Shown here in pieces: positions 47,910-60,430 of a stretch of 64,000 bases of DNA (within the stretch, counting starts at the first letter, position 1; the number at the start of each line of letters is the position of its first letter). Both the position numbers and the translations under genes were made by a program. This DNA comes from Gymnopus androsaceus JB14. Lineage: Eukaryota; Basidiomycota; Agaricomycetes; Agaricales; Omphalotaceae. The notes below the pieces were generated by a model. The model was not told where the DNA came from. It made no database searches and was given only the letters and a program-made list of their open reading frames with translations. Location of the stretch: the NCBI GenBank assembly GCA_009733575.1, contig ML769445.1, positions 124,001 to 188,000 of the forward strand, given 5' to 3'.

Positions 47910-49320
47910 TGTTGTGTTAGTAGGCTATTGGCGCAGTGGGTTCATTATCCAGCGCCGAGTTTTTATATAAATCAACAAATCAACTGCAGATACTATAGAG
48001 CATTGGCACTCGTCAAAAAAGTTTTTTGGATACAAAATTATTACGTTCTGCATGCAACTTGACGCAGCAAGCTTTTGAATAAAGTCAAACTATTTTGAAC
48101 GGGGTTGTTTAACACTCTATAATATGCCTATAGCCACGTCTATATAATTAGACTGTGCATTTACTGTGCATCTACTATGCTATGTACTACGGCTACGATG
48201 TTACTATAGTATGCTACTTCCAACATGGAGTTAACTCACACTCCGATGCAGGCTTGATACGAATCATAAGATGGGAACGATTTTAGATTCGTGTCAAAGC
48301 TGTGAATACCTGGCTGCATGAGGATGAGTAGCAAATTTCCGTGTACACAACCTTGAAAAGTAAGCACAACTCTGTGTCACTTCCGCTGGATCTGTAATAT
48401 TATATTTACTTAAGTAGAGGTATGGGTTGTATACTGTTTGAGCTGCATGATGTGTATCAGTCGGCCTACTCAGGTCATCGGAGATTCCAGAAACTGCTGT
48501 CACACAGTGCAGTGTAAGCATGTATATAACGTGATACGTTTCCTTCAAACACAGTAAATGCATTACGGATAGTGAACACCGAGAATACAAATCAATAGGC
48601 CAGTCGGGAGGCCAAAGTGATGCAAAGGAAAGAAGGACGATGCGGCTGAACAGAAGACAAAACCCTCGAGGATGAAAGGATGGATGGATACTAGCAGCCC
48701 ATGACTGCGGGTTCCGACTATAATTCAAAACGCGGCAAATTTGAGTACGTAGAAGACTCGAAGAGAAAATCACGTACATCGCCATCCAGAGCCCTTCCCC
48801 TTAAATGATCTGAGGAAGGAAGGTCATAGTTATCATTACCGACATCAAAGGAAATTTTACCTTGTAGAGGGAGGTAAACAGTCCGTTATAAAGAAAACCC
48901 AACTCAATAATAGTCAGCTAGACACCGTCAGTCGACAGTCGTGAATAGAAATCCGGGAACAGACATGGCCTAAATTGAATATACAGAGGTTATTAATTGT
49001 CCCAAGCAGCAACACAGCAAGATATCGTACCGAACGAAACCATGAGCCACTTTGAGTGTCGATGAGCGACAAAGTCATGAGCTACAATCAAAGTATCAGC
49101 GGGATTAGAAGTGGAGGGGAAGAGGTAAATGAGCGGATGTATTAAATGTTAAAATGTACGGTCAGAAAGGTAAGAAAAAAGCATATCAGGGAATAAAGAG
49201 AGAAAGGAAAACAATGATAAAAAGATGGATCAGATCAAAGATCTTACTCGTAAAACTGTACCTACTAGCACAGCACATTAGCCTGGTTAGAGTTCAGCTC
49301 GGACATCATTTAGCTTTGCT
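47910..49320. other. 1.4-kb stretch without a recognised gene
   Basis: A 163-codon minus frame (48294-48785) has amino-acid usage unlike the real genes and no motif. Around 48.86-49.08 kb, minus-strand fragments (LTIIELGFLYNGLFTSLYK and SLIDTQSGSWFR) have splice-like borders and might belong to a small gene, but one join contains an in-frame TAG. Not annotated further. Confidence 0.4.
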
Positions 49321-49991
49321 TTACAAGCTTGAACCTGTTACGCCTTCCGACGAATCCGAATAGAAGTTTGGTCTTGCTTCTTGCTCGCCGATCTCTATAA
49401 AATTACCATCATCTAAGAAGCTGGAAATGGACACTTTAGTGAGCTTATAGCGGGAAAGATAGCTTTCTCGTAGGTCAACTCGTTCGGATCTATCACGTCC
49501 ATACCAGGTAGTGATCCTTTCGCGAGCCTGAAGCCAAATGCATTGTCAACAAAGATTTAACAGGATGGAGAAGCACGCACCAGAGCAGGCATCATGTCCC
49601 AGTCCCGCCTCGTTCCACTATACGCTTCGTCCCGTGCTAGTTGCCAAAATCCACCACAAAGAAACATCTTGCACCTGCTGCCATCTGTCTGGACGGGACA
49701 CATACTGGACGGTGCTGGAGTAAATAGCACAACCGTTTCTGGAGGTGGGCTCGGAATTAAGAATGGGTCAGTAACGAAGCTTCGCTCTTCAAACTTGGCG
49801 TCGGAACTAGGATTGTATAAATCTGCAGAGTAGATGCGATGTCGATGTTCATGCGAGATTACGAGAGTCTTGATACCCAGTGTTTTCTCGAACTGAATTG
49901 AAAGTGAGAAAATCAAGTTGAACAGTCATAGCTCACATACCTTGGCTATCGAAGTCCTAGAGTAAGAGACAGAATCGGTCGCAGCAGTCAT
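49321..49991 (-). CDS. Hypothetical protein, 189 aa
   Basis: Exons 49991-49941, 49892-49581 and 49527-49321 (introns of 48 and 53 nt) join in phase 0. The protein contains TLVISHEHRHRIYSADLYNP, a proline-rich PFLIPSPPPETVVLF, CKMFLCGGFWQLARDEAYSG, RERITTWYGRDRSERVDLRE and an acidic tail (GEQEARPNFYSDSSEG). No signal peptide or membrane segment is seen. I do not recognise the family. Clean splice joins across three exons support a real gene. Confidence 0.65.
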
Positions 49992-50888
49992 GGTCTTGAG
50001 TAAGTCCTTTAAAACAGTTTGCGCTGAGAGATTTGTGTGAGTGGTGGTTAATGAGAGCGAAACGGTCGCAGCTCTTCCTCATTTTATAAGTCAAGCCACG
50101 AGGAATCAGGATGGGTTTGTGGCCACCAATCAGCGCGTGTGTAATAGTTCAAAGCTGAAAAAATGCCATTGTTCGACAAAGACAGAGTTCGCATTTGGGC
50201 TCGATGGGGTGTACAAAAAAGAAAGATGTGGCCAAATTTTCGCGTGACATTGAATCATGTGTCTCCCGTGCGATGAGTCAGGCAGTCGCGACGTGTCACC
50301 CTTGCGTCACTCTGTAAGTACCATGGACAATCAATTGAAAGACTTCTTGACTGGGTTAATGAGGGGTCGCCGGGTCGCCACTGATGGTACTACTATGTAA
50401 CAGTACTGTTATCACTGGCGTAAGAGGAGCGCGAAATGCAGGGTGTACGGAAACCAAAGGTGTTCATAATACTACATATAGCCAATATGAGCTTTAGCAA
50501 TTAAATTTGATACAGCATATCCTCCATCAACAATAGCAGCTTCCGAACGTCCATAATTGTCTCGGTAATTGTCTCGGTCGCTCCTCTGTCATTCTTCTCC
50601 AACTCGTTCCTTCCTTTGCAAGCTCCGCTCTTCGAGTCTATCTTACCCATCATCTCCCAGTCAGAGTCCGATCGCACAAAATTCCAATCCGAAGTATGAT
50701 AACGTATTGAATCACGAAGCCTTGTCCAGAAGGATTGAAGAATCTAAGGTGCGTCCGTCAGTAAGTCATAGGACCGGATGCTACCGTAAAAGAAAGTAAA
50801 ATCGACATAGGATGCTATGCCCATGTGAGTATTTGGAAGCGGGTAGAATGTGTTACACGGGGATCTTACGAGATTGAAAATCACCTAC
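49992..50888. other. Intergenic stretch
   Basis: A plus-strand frame at 50569-50799 starts with TTG, is S/P-rich and has no ATG. A 12-bp word (AATTGTCTCGGT) is repeated head-to-tail near 50556-50580. The 3' exon(s) of the next minus-strand gene may reach into this region. Confidence 0.4.
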
Positions 50889-51467
50889 CTGAGGTATCGT
50901 TCCACTTTAACCAGACCGGGAGGCGGCGATGGTAACCCCAATCCCACCTCTTTCGAATCGACTTCCCGGCTTAAAGCGCCCAAGTCAGAGCTGGACGATG
51001 TCCCCCAGCCGAAAGCTTGAATTTGAAGCTGAGATAATGATGTCGGTTCTGGTGTTGGCCTAGGTTCGTTGAGCTAAGAAAGAAGAAGAAGAATAGTAAG
51101 AACGCCCGCGTCACTAGATTAACTCGGAAAAAAGGGATCTACGCTCAATGAAGTTAATACCCACCACTTCTTGATCTTGATTAACAAGTCCACTTCGAAT
51201 TCGCCTCAGCGACAGAGTCCAATCTGCAACCAACCTAGCTGAATCCGAACCCCTCTCCCCTAAATCTAGATCTAAATTCCGACTTCTCGTTGGGGCCGCA
51301 GCAACTCCAATGAACCCAAAGCCTGCTGTAGGTCCAGCATTGCCAGCGCCCGTACCAGTGAGCGAAAGCAGATCCAGGATCGCAAGTGAGAATAGCGTTA
51401 GCAGCAGTGAGTTCCTAGACCATAAAGATGAGGTGCGCTGCGTGGATCTACTGGATAGGTGGGACAT
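50889..51467 (-). CDS. Hypothetical membrane-anchored or secreted protein, 3' end uncertain
   Basis: Exon 51467-51165 encodes an N-terminal hydrophobic segment (SLLLTLFSLAILDLLSLTG) after a basic start. GFGFIGVAAAPTRSRNLDLD and an RIRSGLVNQDQEV stretch follow. A 91-nt intron (donor GTGGGT, acceptor TTAG) joins in phase 0 to exon 51073-50889, which encodes LNEPRPTPEPTSLSQLQIQA, FGWGTSSSSDLGALSREVD and PSPPPGLVKVERYLR, followed by a GTAGGT donor at 50888. One possible last exon (acceptor GGGCATAG near 50815) would give 12 more codons. The hydrophobic segment may be a signal anchor. No family is recognised. Confidence 0.55.
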
Positions 51468-53357
51468 GGTACGGGCGGAAGGAGGGAAGGAAGGGGCAAC
51501 TGATCAAGGAAGGTCTTTATACTTTGCAACAGCCTGCGATGGGAATGGATCCGCTAAAAAGGTAGGAAACCTTATGTGGACAAATACACTCGTCAAGATT
51601 GCCGTTGAGGCCGCTGAGGACTCGAAGCGGAGCGATAGAAGGATTTCGGAAGCTCTGGGAAACGGCAGGATTCGAAATGGTTAAATGCCCATCGCTTCGA
51701 GGCAAAGTGTTGATGTCGCTTCGGCATCCAAGCATGTTCAAGAATAAATGTTTGACTAGTATTAGATGCAAATTTTCCGATTATGGGTCGGCCGACGACT
51801 GTTGAATGAATGAGTTGGATGATGGTATCCAGGATTGCATACACCTGTCGTTCAGTCTTCATGTCTCGACTTTTGAACGCGTCATGGCTCAGTATCGTGC
51901 TAGAAAATGATCCATTCCGTAGATCATTAAGGCTTGTTTGCCTCTGCCATATACAGTGACGCGTTATGTAGCTTCCCGCATCTCTCCATGCAAGTCGCTT
52001 TTCAAGCCGCATTTAGAACGGCATATCAGTCGTCTCTAACAACTATCAGCCAGCGAACGCGTGTGCAATGGTTTAAAACTTCAAAACAAAAAAGTACATA
52101 GGCATTGGCATTGGCAGAGGTGACGAGAAACACAATGGCAACCAATTCGTACGGCGGAATGATATATTATGATCATTTACGAAGTTATGTACTACAAGGA
52201 GAACATAAGCGAGTAAGGAAAAAAAAGATACGACTGCTGTACAAATTCCACAACCCGTGGACAAAATCGCATGTAATCGCATGGTCATTTCTACATCTTT
52301 GTCTGCCTCCTATGTTGCTAATCTGAGCCGATGATAAGTACCTGTGAATGGGCATTAGTATTGAGTGAAGAGAGGATTGAGAGGATTTCAGAAAACACAA
52401 AGCGTCCGCAAATCACGTATAAGAATTATACGTTGCTCGGAAGAACGAAGGTTATGTGAATATAAATGTTCATCACGAAAAAAAAAAACTTGGTACAAAA
52501 GCAAAGTGAAAAAACTCACCGACGCACACCAGACTGATCGACATCCTTCCGTGAAGCATAGTTGAAGCCTGGCCTGTTACGCTTTCACTGGGCTTGAATA
52601 CCAGACAAACACGGCGTGTTGATGGGAAAAGCTGAGTATTCCAGCACAGCACATAGTGGGATAATTGTAAGAAACTAGAAAAGGTCTCTGTTGGAATTTT
52701 GCGAACTTGTTTTGCGCCCACTCATTAAGGAATCCATTTGGAATCGCTAACCAAACCCATTCCAAGCTTGGACTAGTGAAGGCGGGTGAGTACGAGGAAT
52801 AGTTGTAAGAAAAAAAAACGTGTGAATTTTAATTGAGCGCTTTTCTCTTCAAGCGCTCATTAAGCGCCACTACAAGTTTTGAGTAAGTTGACTTTCTGCT
52901 TCCCTTTCATATGCATGCGTGTCTCAATCTCTGGAAGGATGGATGTTCGTTTATTACACGACATGGTCCACGAACTGAACACCGGTGATCCAGAGAATTA
53001 CCCAATAGGGCACTAGCAAACGCACTCCAGGGTGTCCACGATGAAACGAGACGAGCTAGGCGCTGCTGTAGATCCCAATCCACCATACAGAATATACATG
53101 ATTCTCATACTAACTGATCGACAGTTCCTAATGAAAATGACCGAACACCCGCTCCTGTGCAGTACGGATGTTCAGTGACATTCGTCACCGCCGTTTCGAA
53201 GCTACGAGTAGAGGTCAAAGCTGTGCCTACGACTGCGGAGGTAAGGATAGTCGTCTTGCGATGTCTTTCATTTCCAGAAAAATACAAGGGAAGCCGTGGC
53301 GTGGCTACTACTAGTTTGTTTACACTCCGATAATAAATGTACATTCCAGGTCATTGT
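51468..53357. other. 1.9-kb stretch, mostly unassigned
   Basis: A minus-strand frame 51593-52012 (139 codons) lacks motifs. Near 52955-53000 the segment ACACGACATGGTCCACGAAC is the third copy of the GVQ-F/Y-x-DH tail family (minus strand TGVQFVDHVV-stop). The rest shows nothing recognisable. Confidence 0.4.
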
Positions 53358-54113
53358 TCATTCCGGACGTTTGTATTCCTTAAACAGCTCCAAGTGCCGC
53401 ACTTCCACACCCAAAACCCCTTGAGCTACTTGATCTCTCCAAGGCGTACTAGATGCCGCCTTCATCTCCGGGGTTTCCATATACCCACTCTTCGAAAAAT
53501 CATGGATAGCCATATACTTGTGCACACTGACTTCGGGATCCACAGTTCCCCGAGCCGTGCTGCTGTGAAGAATATACCTCCTCGTCCGAAGCCAGCCCGG
53601 TATCTTGGACATCATAGGTGTATGTTCCTCCTCATACCATTTGTTAAGATCGGCCTCTCCTTCGGGTTTTACGTCCATGCCGAAAACGAAGACGAATTTC
53701 GGGGGGAAGTCAGCAGTGGCATTAGGATGGGTGTGCGAGGAGATGGACGTGTACGTTCGTCGATTCGCAAACTGTATCGCTTCCATGAGACGTTTTTCTC
53801 TTTCGGATGCGTTCGCTTTGACGGCCTGGTATTCAGGTCCATCCGCGACGCTGGCTTCGGAAATGTCGTAGAGGGTTAGATAGGTTGGTTTCAGCCCATC
53901 AGCGGCTTTGAAGCGAGTCGCGGTGTAGAAGGAAGGAATTGTGAGACGTGCTGGTGCATGCTCGTTGCCGTACCAATCTGGAAAGGAAGATTATGAAGAG
54001 GTGTCGCGAAAGTAAGTACTAGTAAACAGACCATGATGCTCTTCCTCTGATATACTCGGGCCTGGTTCCATAAGAACGAAAGAAAGGCCTTTGGCTTCGG
54101 AAGGTGGCAACAT
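53358..54113 (-). CDS. EthD-like dimeric alpha/beta-barrel protein, copy B
   Basis: Exons 54113-54032 and 53977-53358 (54-nt intron, donor GTCTGT) give an intact 233-aa protein. It is closely similar to copy A at 29.3 kb: GLSFVLMEPGPSISEEEHH, DWYGNEHAPARLTIPSF, FKAADGLKPTYLTLYDISE, MDVKPEGEADLNKWYEEEH, KIPGWLRTRRYIL and the tail HDFSKSGYMETPEMKAA ... HLELFKEYKRPE. Two EthD-type repeats are visible, each with a W-Y-x-E-H motif (DWYGNEH, KWYEEEH). The intron position is shared with copy A, so the genes descend from one duplication. Substrate and role are unknown. Confidence 0.84.
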
Positions 54114-54664
54114 GGTGGTGAGAGCTGAGAAATGTATGTTGATTTATCATCTTTTGGAATATCGGGCCGTTCCAAAGTTGTCAAGAAGATTGAGTTGTAT
54201 ACTTAACGTCCGGAGAACATACTATGTATACTATACGTAGAGGTACTACTTGAGACCTTGGCACAAACTCCTACTAGAGATCCATGCATTATCGGAAAAT
54301 CTCCCCATCGATCTCCAAGTACAAACCAGCTTTATGAGGAGAAAGCCGGTCGCAACTGTGGGTCCTTCCAGCCCCATTGGAGAGTCACAGTCTGCAAACC
54401 AGATATCCAGAGATTACCTACAGGAGACTGAGAAATGATGCACCGTGACTCCAATGGCATGTCACAGATACCCAAGGCTTGAGTCTGCAGCTAGACTCAT
54501 AGTCATGGTAGTTTTGTACAAATGTCAAGGAGCAAAGGTTGCCAGCAATGCATGAAGAAGAAGTTGCACAAAGGGTTCTACTCGATCGAGAGTGTGTACT
54601 GTAAAATGGACCAGGGAGGGTTGGTTGGTCGATGATGAAATCAAGCATTGTCTATGGAATATGA
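54114..54664. other. Intergenic stretch
   Basis: Promoter of EthD copy B and 3' flank of the F-box relic. Nothing else recognised. Confidence 0.45.
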
Positions 54665-55745
54665 TTATAACCAGTTACTTCTTAAAGCCAGACGGAGGAT
54701 TTCCAACCGAGATTGCGAATCATGAAGAATCGAAGTCATGATTTGGAGTGAGTTATCAATGACCATGGGAAGAGCCAATTCGGTCAAGTGTGGTAGACAA
54801 ACGAAGCACCAGGCATTTGATGAGATTTGGAAGAGTCGTATAGTCAGAGTTGAAAGTGATGAGCTGAAGCACTCCTTCCTTTGTAGTGGCCATGTATCTT
54901 CTTCCTCTGCCGCCTGAAATCCAAACAAAACCAAATTTTCCAATACTGGAAGTGGACGGAGGAGGTGCCCCAAGGATTTTCCGTAGAATCGATGGAGCGT
55001 TAGCTTGGTTATATGAGAGAAATCTACATTATCAGGTAAAGTCAATCGTGGGCAGGGTGAGAATATCTGCAGTAATTATTTCCTACCAAATATCTAGGCG
55101 TTCCATTGCCAGAAAAGTGTCCCATTGCTGGCTCTGAGACAGACCTTGCCCTCAGTGTGGCAGAAATATAGTTGAACCAAATTTCATTATAATGTGAAAT
55201 ATCCCAAGTGGTTTGACGCCACCTGGCCGAGTTATCCAACAGAAGGTCAGTTACCTCGATGATTCTTGAGCTCGATCACTATCCAGGGCAAAATCGACAC
55301 TTAACAGACCGTTTCCTGAATGAGAGATGTATTTCAGGAGGATTTGGAACGGTTCAGCGGCTTCCTTCTCAAACACAGAAAATCAAAGTTTGAAGGATGA
55401 CCACAGATTTGGGCGGGATTGGATAAATGTCCGCCAGAAGGAGCAAACCCACGACAGCTTCAACGTTGAACATAAGATGCCGTAACTCCCGAGTGAGAGG
55501 GAGTATACGTTGTCACCAGGATCTCGATAGTCACCATTCTCCAAACAGAACGGGAAGATTTCGTTCAAGACGTCTGAAGGCACTTTTCCGATTGGCGCAA
55601 AAAGCAAGTATCGTGCGCTGTCGGAACGGTGCTGCAGATCATTCCGCGCGTTCTTTAGATTGGTCAAGATCGGTTCCATCTCTGCAATTGCCTTGTCATA
55701 CACTGAAACGTTGAGACGTCGTGAGGAAAGAGTTGATCTGTGCAA
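54665..55745 (-). pseudogene. F-box-like protein gene, degraded
   Basis: Minus strand from 55745. A coiled N-terminus (AIAEMEPILTNLKNARNDL) precedes an F-box (LLFAPIGKVPSDVLNEIFPF), then SWVCSFWRTFIQSRPNLWSS, the usual Agaricomycete F-box opening. An in-frame TGA at 55383-55385 interrupts it. The same frame resumes (FEKEAAEPFQILLKYISHSG), then shifts by two near 55260 to EVTDLLLDNSARWRQTTWD. A downstream leucine-rich part (ITKLTLHRFYGKSLGHLLR ... LPVLENLVLFGF) ends at 54665. Members of this expanded family act as substrate receptors of SCF ubiquitin ligases. With a stop and at least one frameshift I read it as decaying. Confidence 0.65.
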
Positions 55746-55995
55746 GTTCTCCGGTAGAGACCGGGAGATTGCAGCTATCTCAGATACGAGAGTAAATTGA
55801 CTTTTGTGAGCAATTATTTGGGAGATTCAAGCGATCGAGCTTGGAAATGGACTTGCCTTCGGCTTTTGAGTGAGGGCTCCGAAGGCAAGTCCCAAGCGCC
55901 TATTATTAGGCGCTCATTAGCGAGTCAGATCAATTTCGCAGCCTTTCCGAATCCTTGACTCTACATTCTATTCTTCACACTATCTTTTGCTTGCA
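55746..55995. promoter_or_regulatory. Promoter region of eIF2-alpha (divergent from the F-box relic)
   Basis: 250 bp between the F-box start and the eIF2-alpha ATG. It contains a near-palindromic pair (GGACTTGCCTTCGG at 55849 and CCGAAGGCAAGTCC at 55878). Confidence 0.45.
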
Positions 55996-57311
55996 ATGCG
56001 TTATTACGAGCAAAAGTACCCAGAGGTTGAAGAGCTTGTCATGGTGCAAGTTCGTCAAATAGCCGAAATGGGTGCCTACGTAAAACTTGTGAGTATTCGA
56101 AAAGTTTCAAGAGGAATTGTTCTGAGCCTTTTTGCAGCTAGAATACGACAATACTGAGGGAATGATTCTGCTATCCGAGCTGTCCAGAAGACGTATAAGA
56201 TCAGTACAGAAGCTGATTAGAGTCGGAAGAAATGAGGTCGTCGTTGTATTGCGTGTCGATAAAGAAAAAGGTGCTGTCTTTGCGTTGCTTTTGCACTGAT
56301 TAGTCTGATCTTCAGAATAGGTTACATCGATCTATCAAAGCGTCGAGTATCTCCTGAAGATATCACAAAATGTGAAGAACGATACATGAAGTCAAAAACA
56401 GTCGCATCGATTCTGCGACATGTCGCTTCAAAGATTCCATCAACGGATGCTGAACCCAAAGTTGTTGAAACTGCACCAGCACCAGTCGATACTGTCGATA
56501 AGGACAGCAAGAAGGCGCGTAGAGCTGCTCGCCAGGCCGCTCACGAAGATGAAGGTGGAGACGAGCTTCCTGTAGCAACAGGGGGTAACGAAGAGGAACG
56601 ACTCGAGATGCTATATGAGCAAATTGCTTGGCCTCTCGGAAAAATATATGGTCACCCTTACGATGCGTTCAAGCTGGCATTAACGTGAGTTTCCGACTTT
56701 TCATTCCCAAAATACCTTCAACTAACCATCTTTTAGTGAACCAGACACCGTTTTCGCTGCATTACAAACGACGACCATCTCTCCCTCGGTCAAAGCGTTG
56801 CTAATGACCACAATTGCTCGTCGTCTCACTCCTCAGCCAATAAAGCTTCGTGCAGATATCGAAGTGACGTGCTATACTCCTGCTGGAATTGACGCCATTA
56901 AAAAAGCCCTGAAGGCTGGAGAAAAGGAAAGTAGCGAAGCTGTCCCGATCAAAGTGAAACTTGTCGCTCCTCCGTTATACGTGCTCAGTACAAATGCCAC
57001 AGACAAGGTCGGAATAATACCAATCCTCCTTCAGCGCTACTTTTTTCTCTGACAACGTTTTAGTATGCTGCTGTTGACCGTTTGGAACGTGCGATTGAGT
57101 CAATCCAGAGCACAATCGAAGACCAGGGTGGTGCTTTGGTTGTCAAGATGAAGGTATGTCTTGCGTATTCTAATATTATACCTATCACTCATTCGATGCT
57201 GGATAGCCTAAAGCTGTATCAGAGACGGACGAACATGATCTCGCTCAACTCATGGCAAAAGCTGGTCAAGAAAATGCCGAGGTTTCTGGAGATGAAGAAG
57301 AAGAAGAGTAA
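55996..57311 (+). CDS. SUI2: Translation initiation factor eIF2 subunit alpha
   Basis: Six exons (55996-56088, 56138-56270, 56321-56684, 56737-57007, 57064-57153, 57207-57311) join in phase to 351 aa. The S1/OB domain opens [19 protein letters not shown]. The regulatory phosphorylation loop [13 protein letters not shown] carries the serine phosphorylated by Gcn2-type kinases (Ser51 position). [20 protein letters not shown] follows. The protein is longer than yeast eIF2-alpha because of a charged insert after residue about 125 ([18 protein letters not shown]). It ends in an acidic GDEEEEE tail. It is part of the eIF2 complex that delivers initiator Met-tRNA to the ribosome. No disruption is seen. 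Confidence 0.95.
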
Positions 57312-58075
57312 ATGCAGTGTGTAGCAGGTAATACAAGCTATCTGTTGATGTTTATCGCATCGTACTTTGTGTCCTTAAAGCGTAAATTAAGACAATCGGA
57401 CCAGCAACTCTAGCTTGCAAATGATTCACCCTTTACTTTGATAGGTACGACCCTTTAATGGATATTTTTTGATGCAGTGCCAGAATTTCTCATCAAAATT
57501 GCGTGTTGTCAGAAAGAATTGTCGCAGAGGTCAAAGCTGTTCATATCAGTCTTATCCGCAAACGATTTCCGCGCGGCTACGGTCTTAGCTATCCCTTGCG
57601 CGCGCCGCTGCTCAATGTTTTTCCTTGGATGTCTGTTTTTCCTCAAGTCTCAATTTTTTCGCAATTGCAATATGGAACACCCAATCAGGGTCTACTGGTT
57701 GCACTAAGACACTCCTAATCCTAATCACCTACTAATTTCAAGCCGTACATACAGTACTATGTCTTGGGACCTCGTTCAGGCACCTTTCGTCGGACGGCGC
57801 ACACTGTGAGGCTAGGGGCGGGTTTCCCAGTATGCGCATCTCTTTACCAATCTTAATTTGTTAGGGTTTGCGCGCGTTCAATTTGGGATCGTCGCGGCAC
57901 AACTCGTTCGGTGAGCTTGTCAAATTTCTGCACAGTGCTTCAAGCTCCTACTGAGTCACAGAAAATTTTAAACTCCAACAGTGCCAACAGTTGTAGTATG
58001 AGTGAGACAGGGTATGAGTATCACGCATAGGTTGTCTATGGCTAACGTACAGTATGTGATTGCCGGTGAGTGCCT

Positions 58076-58105
58076 CTTGCTTCCTGCTCTCTTGCTTCCT
58101 GCTCT
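58076..58105. repeat. 15-bp tandem repeat, two perfect units
   Basis: CTTGCTTCCTGCTCT is present at 58076-58090 and again at 58091-58105. Confidence 0.8.
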
Positions 58106-58204
58106 CATCAAGAGTCTTGCGAGCCTCAGGCATGTTCTCATAGATCCGCATAACTTGGGGGGGGAGCATTTCATGCATCTGCCTCCGCATCTGCATTCTC
58201 TCTA

Positions 58205-58318
58205 GGGGCGTTTCCACACATTCGCATTTCTCGGGGGTGTTTCCACGCATCCACCCCCGCGTTCGCATACTTGATGGGCGTTTCCACGCATTCGTCCAAC
58301 CGCATTCGCATGCTTGGT
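58205..58318. repeat. Degenerate minisatellite, three units
   Basis: Units beginning near 58205, 58233 and 58275 share GGG(C/T)GTTTCCAC(A/G)CAT and a TTCGCAT word. Unit length varies (about 28-43 bp). Confidence 0.7.
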
Positions 58319-58757
58319 TGAATAAAGGTAGGTCAAGTAGAAGGTTTCAGTGGGTACTAGGTGCCTACTCCTAGTATTGGGGGTATCCGCGCTTTGCTTG
58401 ATGCGTCACAGGCTCCTACATATATGGGGATCATCGCGCATCACGGATACCATGTATTGGAGTCTGTTGAGCCGGAGGTGATCTGTATCTGGCATGAGCA
58501 AGGAAGCCCCATAGAGTGCCAAATAGGGTGCCAAGTTGTGGAGTCGGGGTGAGGTAACCGCTCCAAAGTGGATACTTAAAATTTCGTTGCCCCTCGTTCG
58601 TTGTCCCACACAATCGCTCTTTAACTCTTTGAACCAACTTGAAGGTTCTAGCTCATTCTTTTACATCTCGACTTGCTCGACTCGACGCACGCACTCACGC
58701 AAAAAGCTTCGGCAAACTTTACACTCCTTAAAACACCGGACAACGACACTGAACAAT

Positions 58758-59825
58758 ATGTTCTCAACATCATCCAGCCTTGTCGCAGCTACTATTGCGC
58801 TTTCCGCTCTCTCCCCCGTTTACGCTCGTGTCGTTCCCCGACTAACGACTCCTTCCACATATGACATGTCAACCCTCGAGCCGTACTTTACATACCATGC
58901 ACGGTATTTGGCATTGGGATGCGAATACAATCACGGCAATGACTTTTTCGACGCATGTTGTCATCCTCTCCAGGTGAGTTTTATTCAACTTGGAGTTTAA
59001 CGAAAAATCTCTCATCGCCCCGTATCACAGATCAACGAATCTCTGAGCAATCTCGAACCCCGCTGTACCCCAGATGCTGGTGTCCTCTCGTCGGTCAGCG
59101 AAAGCCTTGAGGGCTATACTTCGACTAGCTCGTGGTGGTCTTCCACCTCCGCCTCCTCCACTCCTTCACCTACCGCTTCTCCTGTCGAAGACTTTGTTCC
59201 GGCGACCTCCGATACTTGGACCCCGACATCTACCTGGAGCTCGTCCTCCGACACCTGGACTTCGACCTCTACTGCCTCTGCAGCGTCGAGTACGCAGTCT
59301 GGTGGATTGTATGTTGTTCTCTCAGCTTCTCTAAAAGTACTGTGTTTCCGATTTTGATTCTTCTTAGCGGAACCTTCTTCTACCAGAAAGGTGTTGCAGG
59401 AGCTTGTGGAACAGTTAGTAAAATCTCCTTTTCGCTCTTCATGATGTATTGATCACGGACATATTCTCTAGGTCCACAGTGACTCGGATGTAATTGTGGC
59501 CATGGACTCTGCCCTCTACAGCCAAAGCGTTTGTGGCCAGACGGTCACTATCTGGAATACCGCTAACTGGAAGGTTCACTTACTATTATCCCTCCGTCTT
59601 TTTTCGACTCATTAACCCCAACTTCGTAGTCTGTGACTGCCACTATCGCGGATGAATGTCCCACTTGCATCAATTCCGAATCTATCGACATGTCTGTCGG
59701 TGCGTTCCAGCAGATCGGGGACCTGTCTACTGGTCAACTTGATAGTACGTACACGGATTATTATCTTGCTTGTGATCATTTAACGAACATCTCTTTTTCT
59801 AGTCGTCTGGATCTGGGACTTATAG
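58758..59825 (+). CDS. Secreted RlpA-like double-psi beta-barrel protein
   Basis: Six exons (58758-58973, 59031-59308, 59368-59413, 59472-59573, 59630-59744, 59803-59825), in phase, give 259 aa. A signal peptide (LVAATIALSALSPVYA) is followed by a cysteine-containing N-terminal part (GCEYNHGNDFFDACCHPLQ), a long Ser/Thr/Trp-rich linker and a C-terminal DPBB domain: GTFFYQKGVAGACGTVHSD, CGQTVTIWNT, VTATIADECPTC and SIDMSVGAFQQIG. This is the barwin/RlpA-like fold seen in expansin-like and plant-defence-like fungal secreted proteins that act at the cell wall. The typical GACG and DxCxxC motifs are present. The frame is intact. Confidence 0.88.
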
Positions 59826-60430
59826 AATGGGCTCCCTGTTCCATGATTTGAAAACGGTTATGTTTGATTTCTCTCGCTTTCTTTGCGTTTTTTTGTGCTA
59901 CTATAGTATGTCCTTTTACTTCTACGATCAACGATTGTTTATTCTATATATATTCATCCTGGTTGAACTGCCCTAGTTTGGCCTTTATTGATTATTCGTG
60001 TTCACGTCGCATTCTTACTTATCATTGCATTTGCATTTGCATTATTCTCATCCTCCTTCGAAGACCCTACATACACCATGCTGGCCCAAGTGCTTCTCCA
60101 AGACACTTTCTTCGCAAAATTGCATTGTCGCTTGTCGACGCCACCCTACTTGGACGCTGTATTTTGTCTTGGACATTATACCTACGTTACTTCAACAGCT
60201 ACATGCTACGGTCGTGTACATACTTAAATTCTTTTATACTCGAAAGTCGGGACTTGGACAGCATTTAGACGAGGGTACTGTATCTAAGATTGTTTCGAGA
60301 AATGTGGCGCTAAACGAGCGTCTCTTTAAAGTTTCCCAGCGCGCCTAAAGCCCCACGCCACGGGAAAATCACGATTCACACACAAACCCATTACGACGAC
60401 GACCACGGCCGCCAACCTCACAACGCTGAA
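59826..60430. other. Intergenic stretch
   Basis: Three overlapping plus-strand frames (79-134 codons) have hydrophobic, repetitive composition and no splice logic. Taken as non-coding. Confidence 0.4.

Larger units (their letters stand above)
57312..58757. other. 1.4-kb intergenic stretch with minisatellites
   Basis: Contains two short tandem repeats (listed separately) and otherwise no coding signal. The right 100 bp are the promoter of the next gene. Confidence 0.45.

Noticed and set aside
48294..48785. 163-codon minus-strand frame
   Set aside because: Hydrophobic, histidine/serine-rich composition with no splice logic and no recognised motif; likely chance.
51593..52012. 139-codon minus-strand frame upstream of the 51.4-kb gene
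   Set aside because: No motif or splice signal, and the plus strand is equally open over part of it; not enough support.
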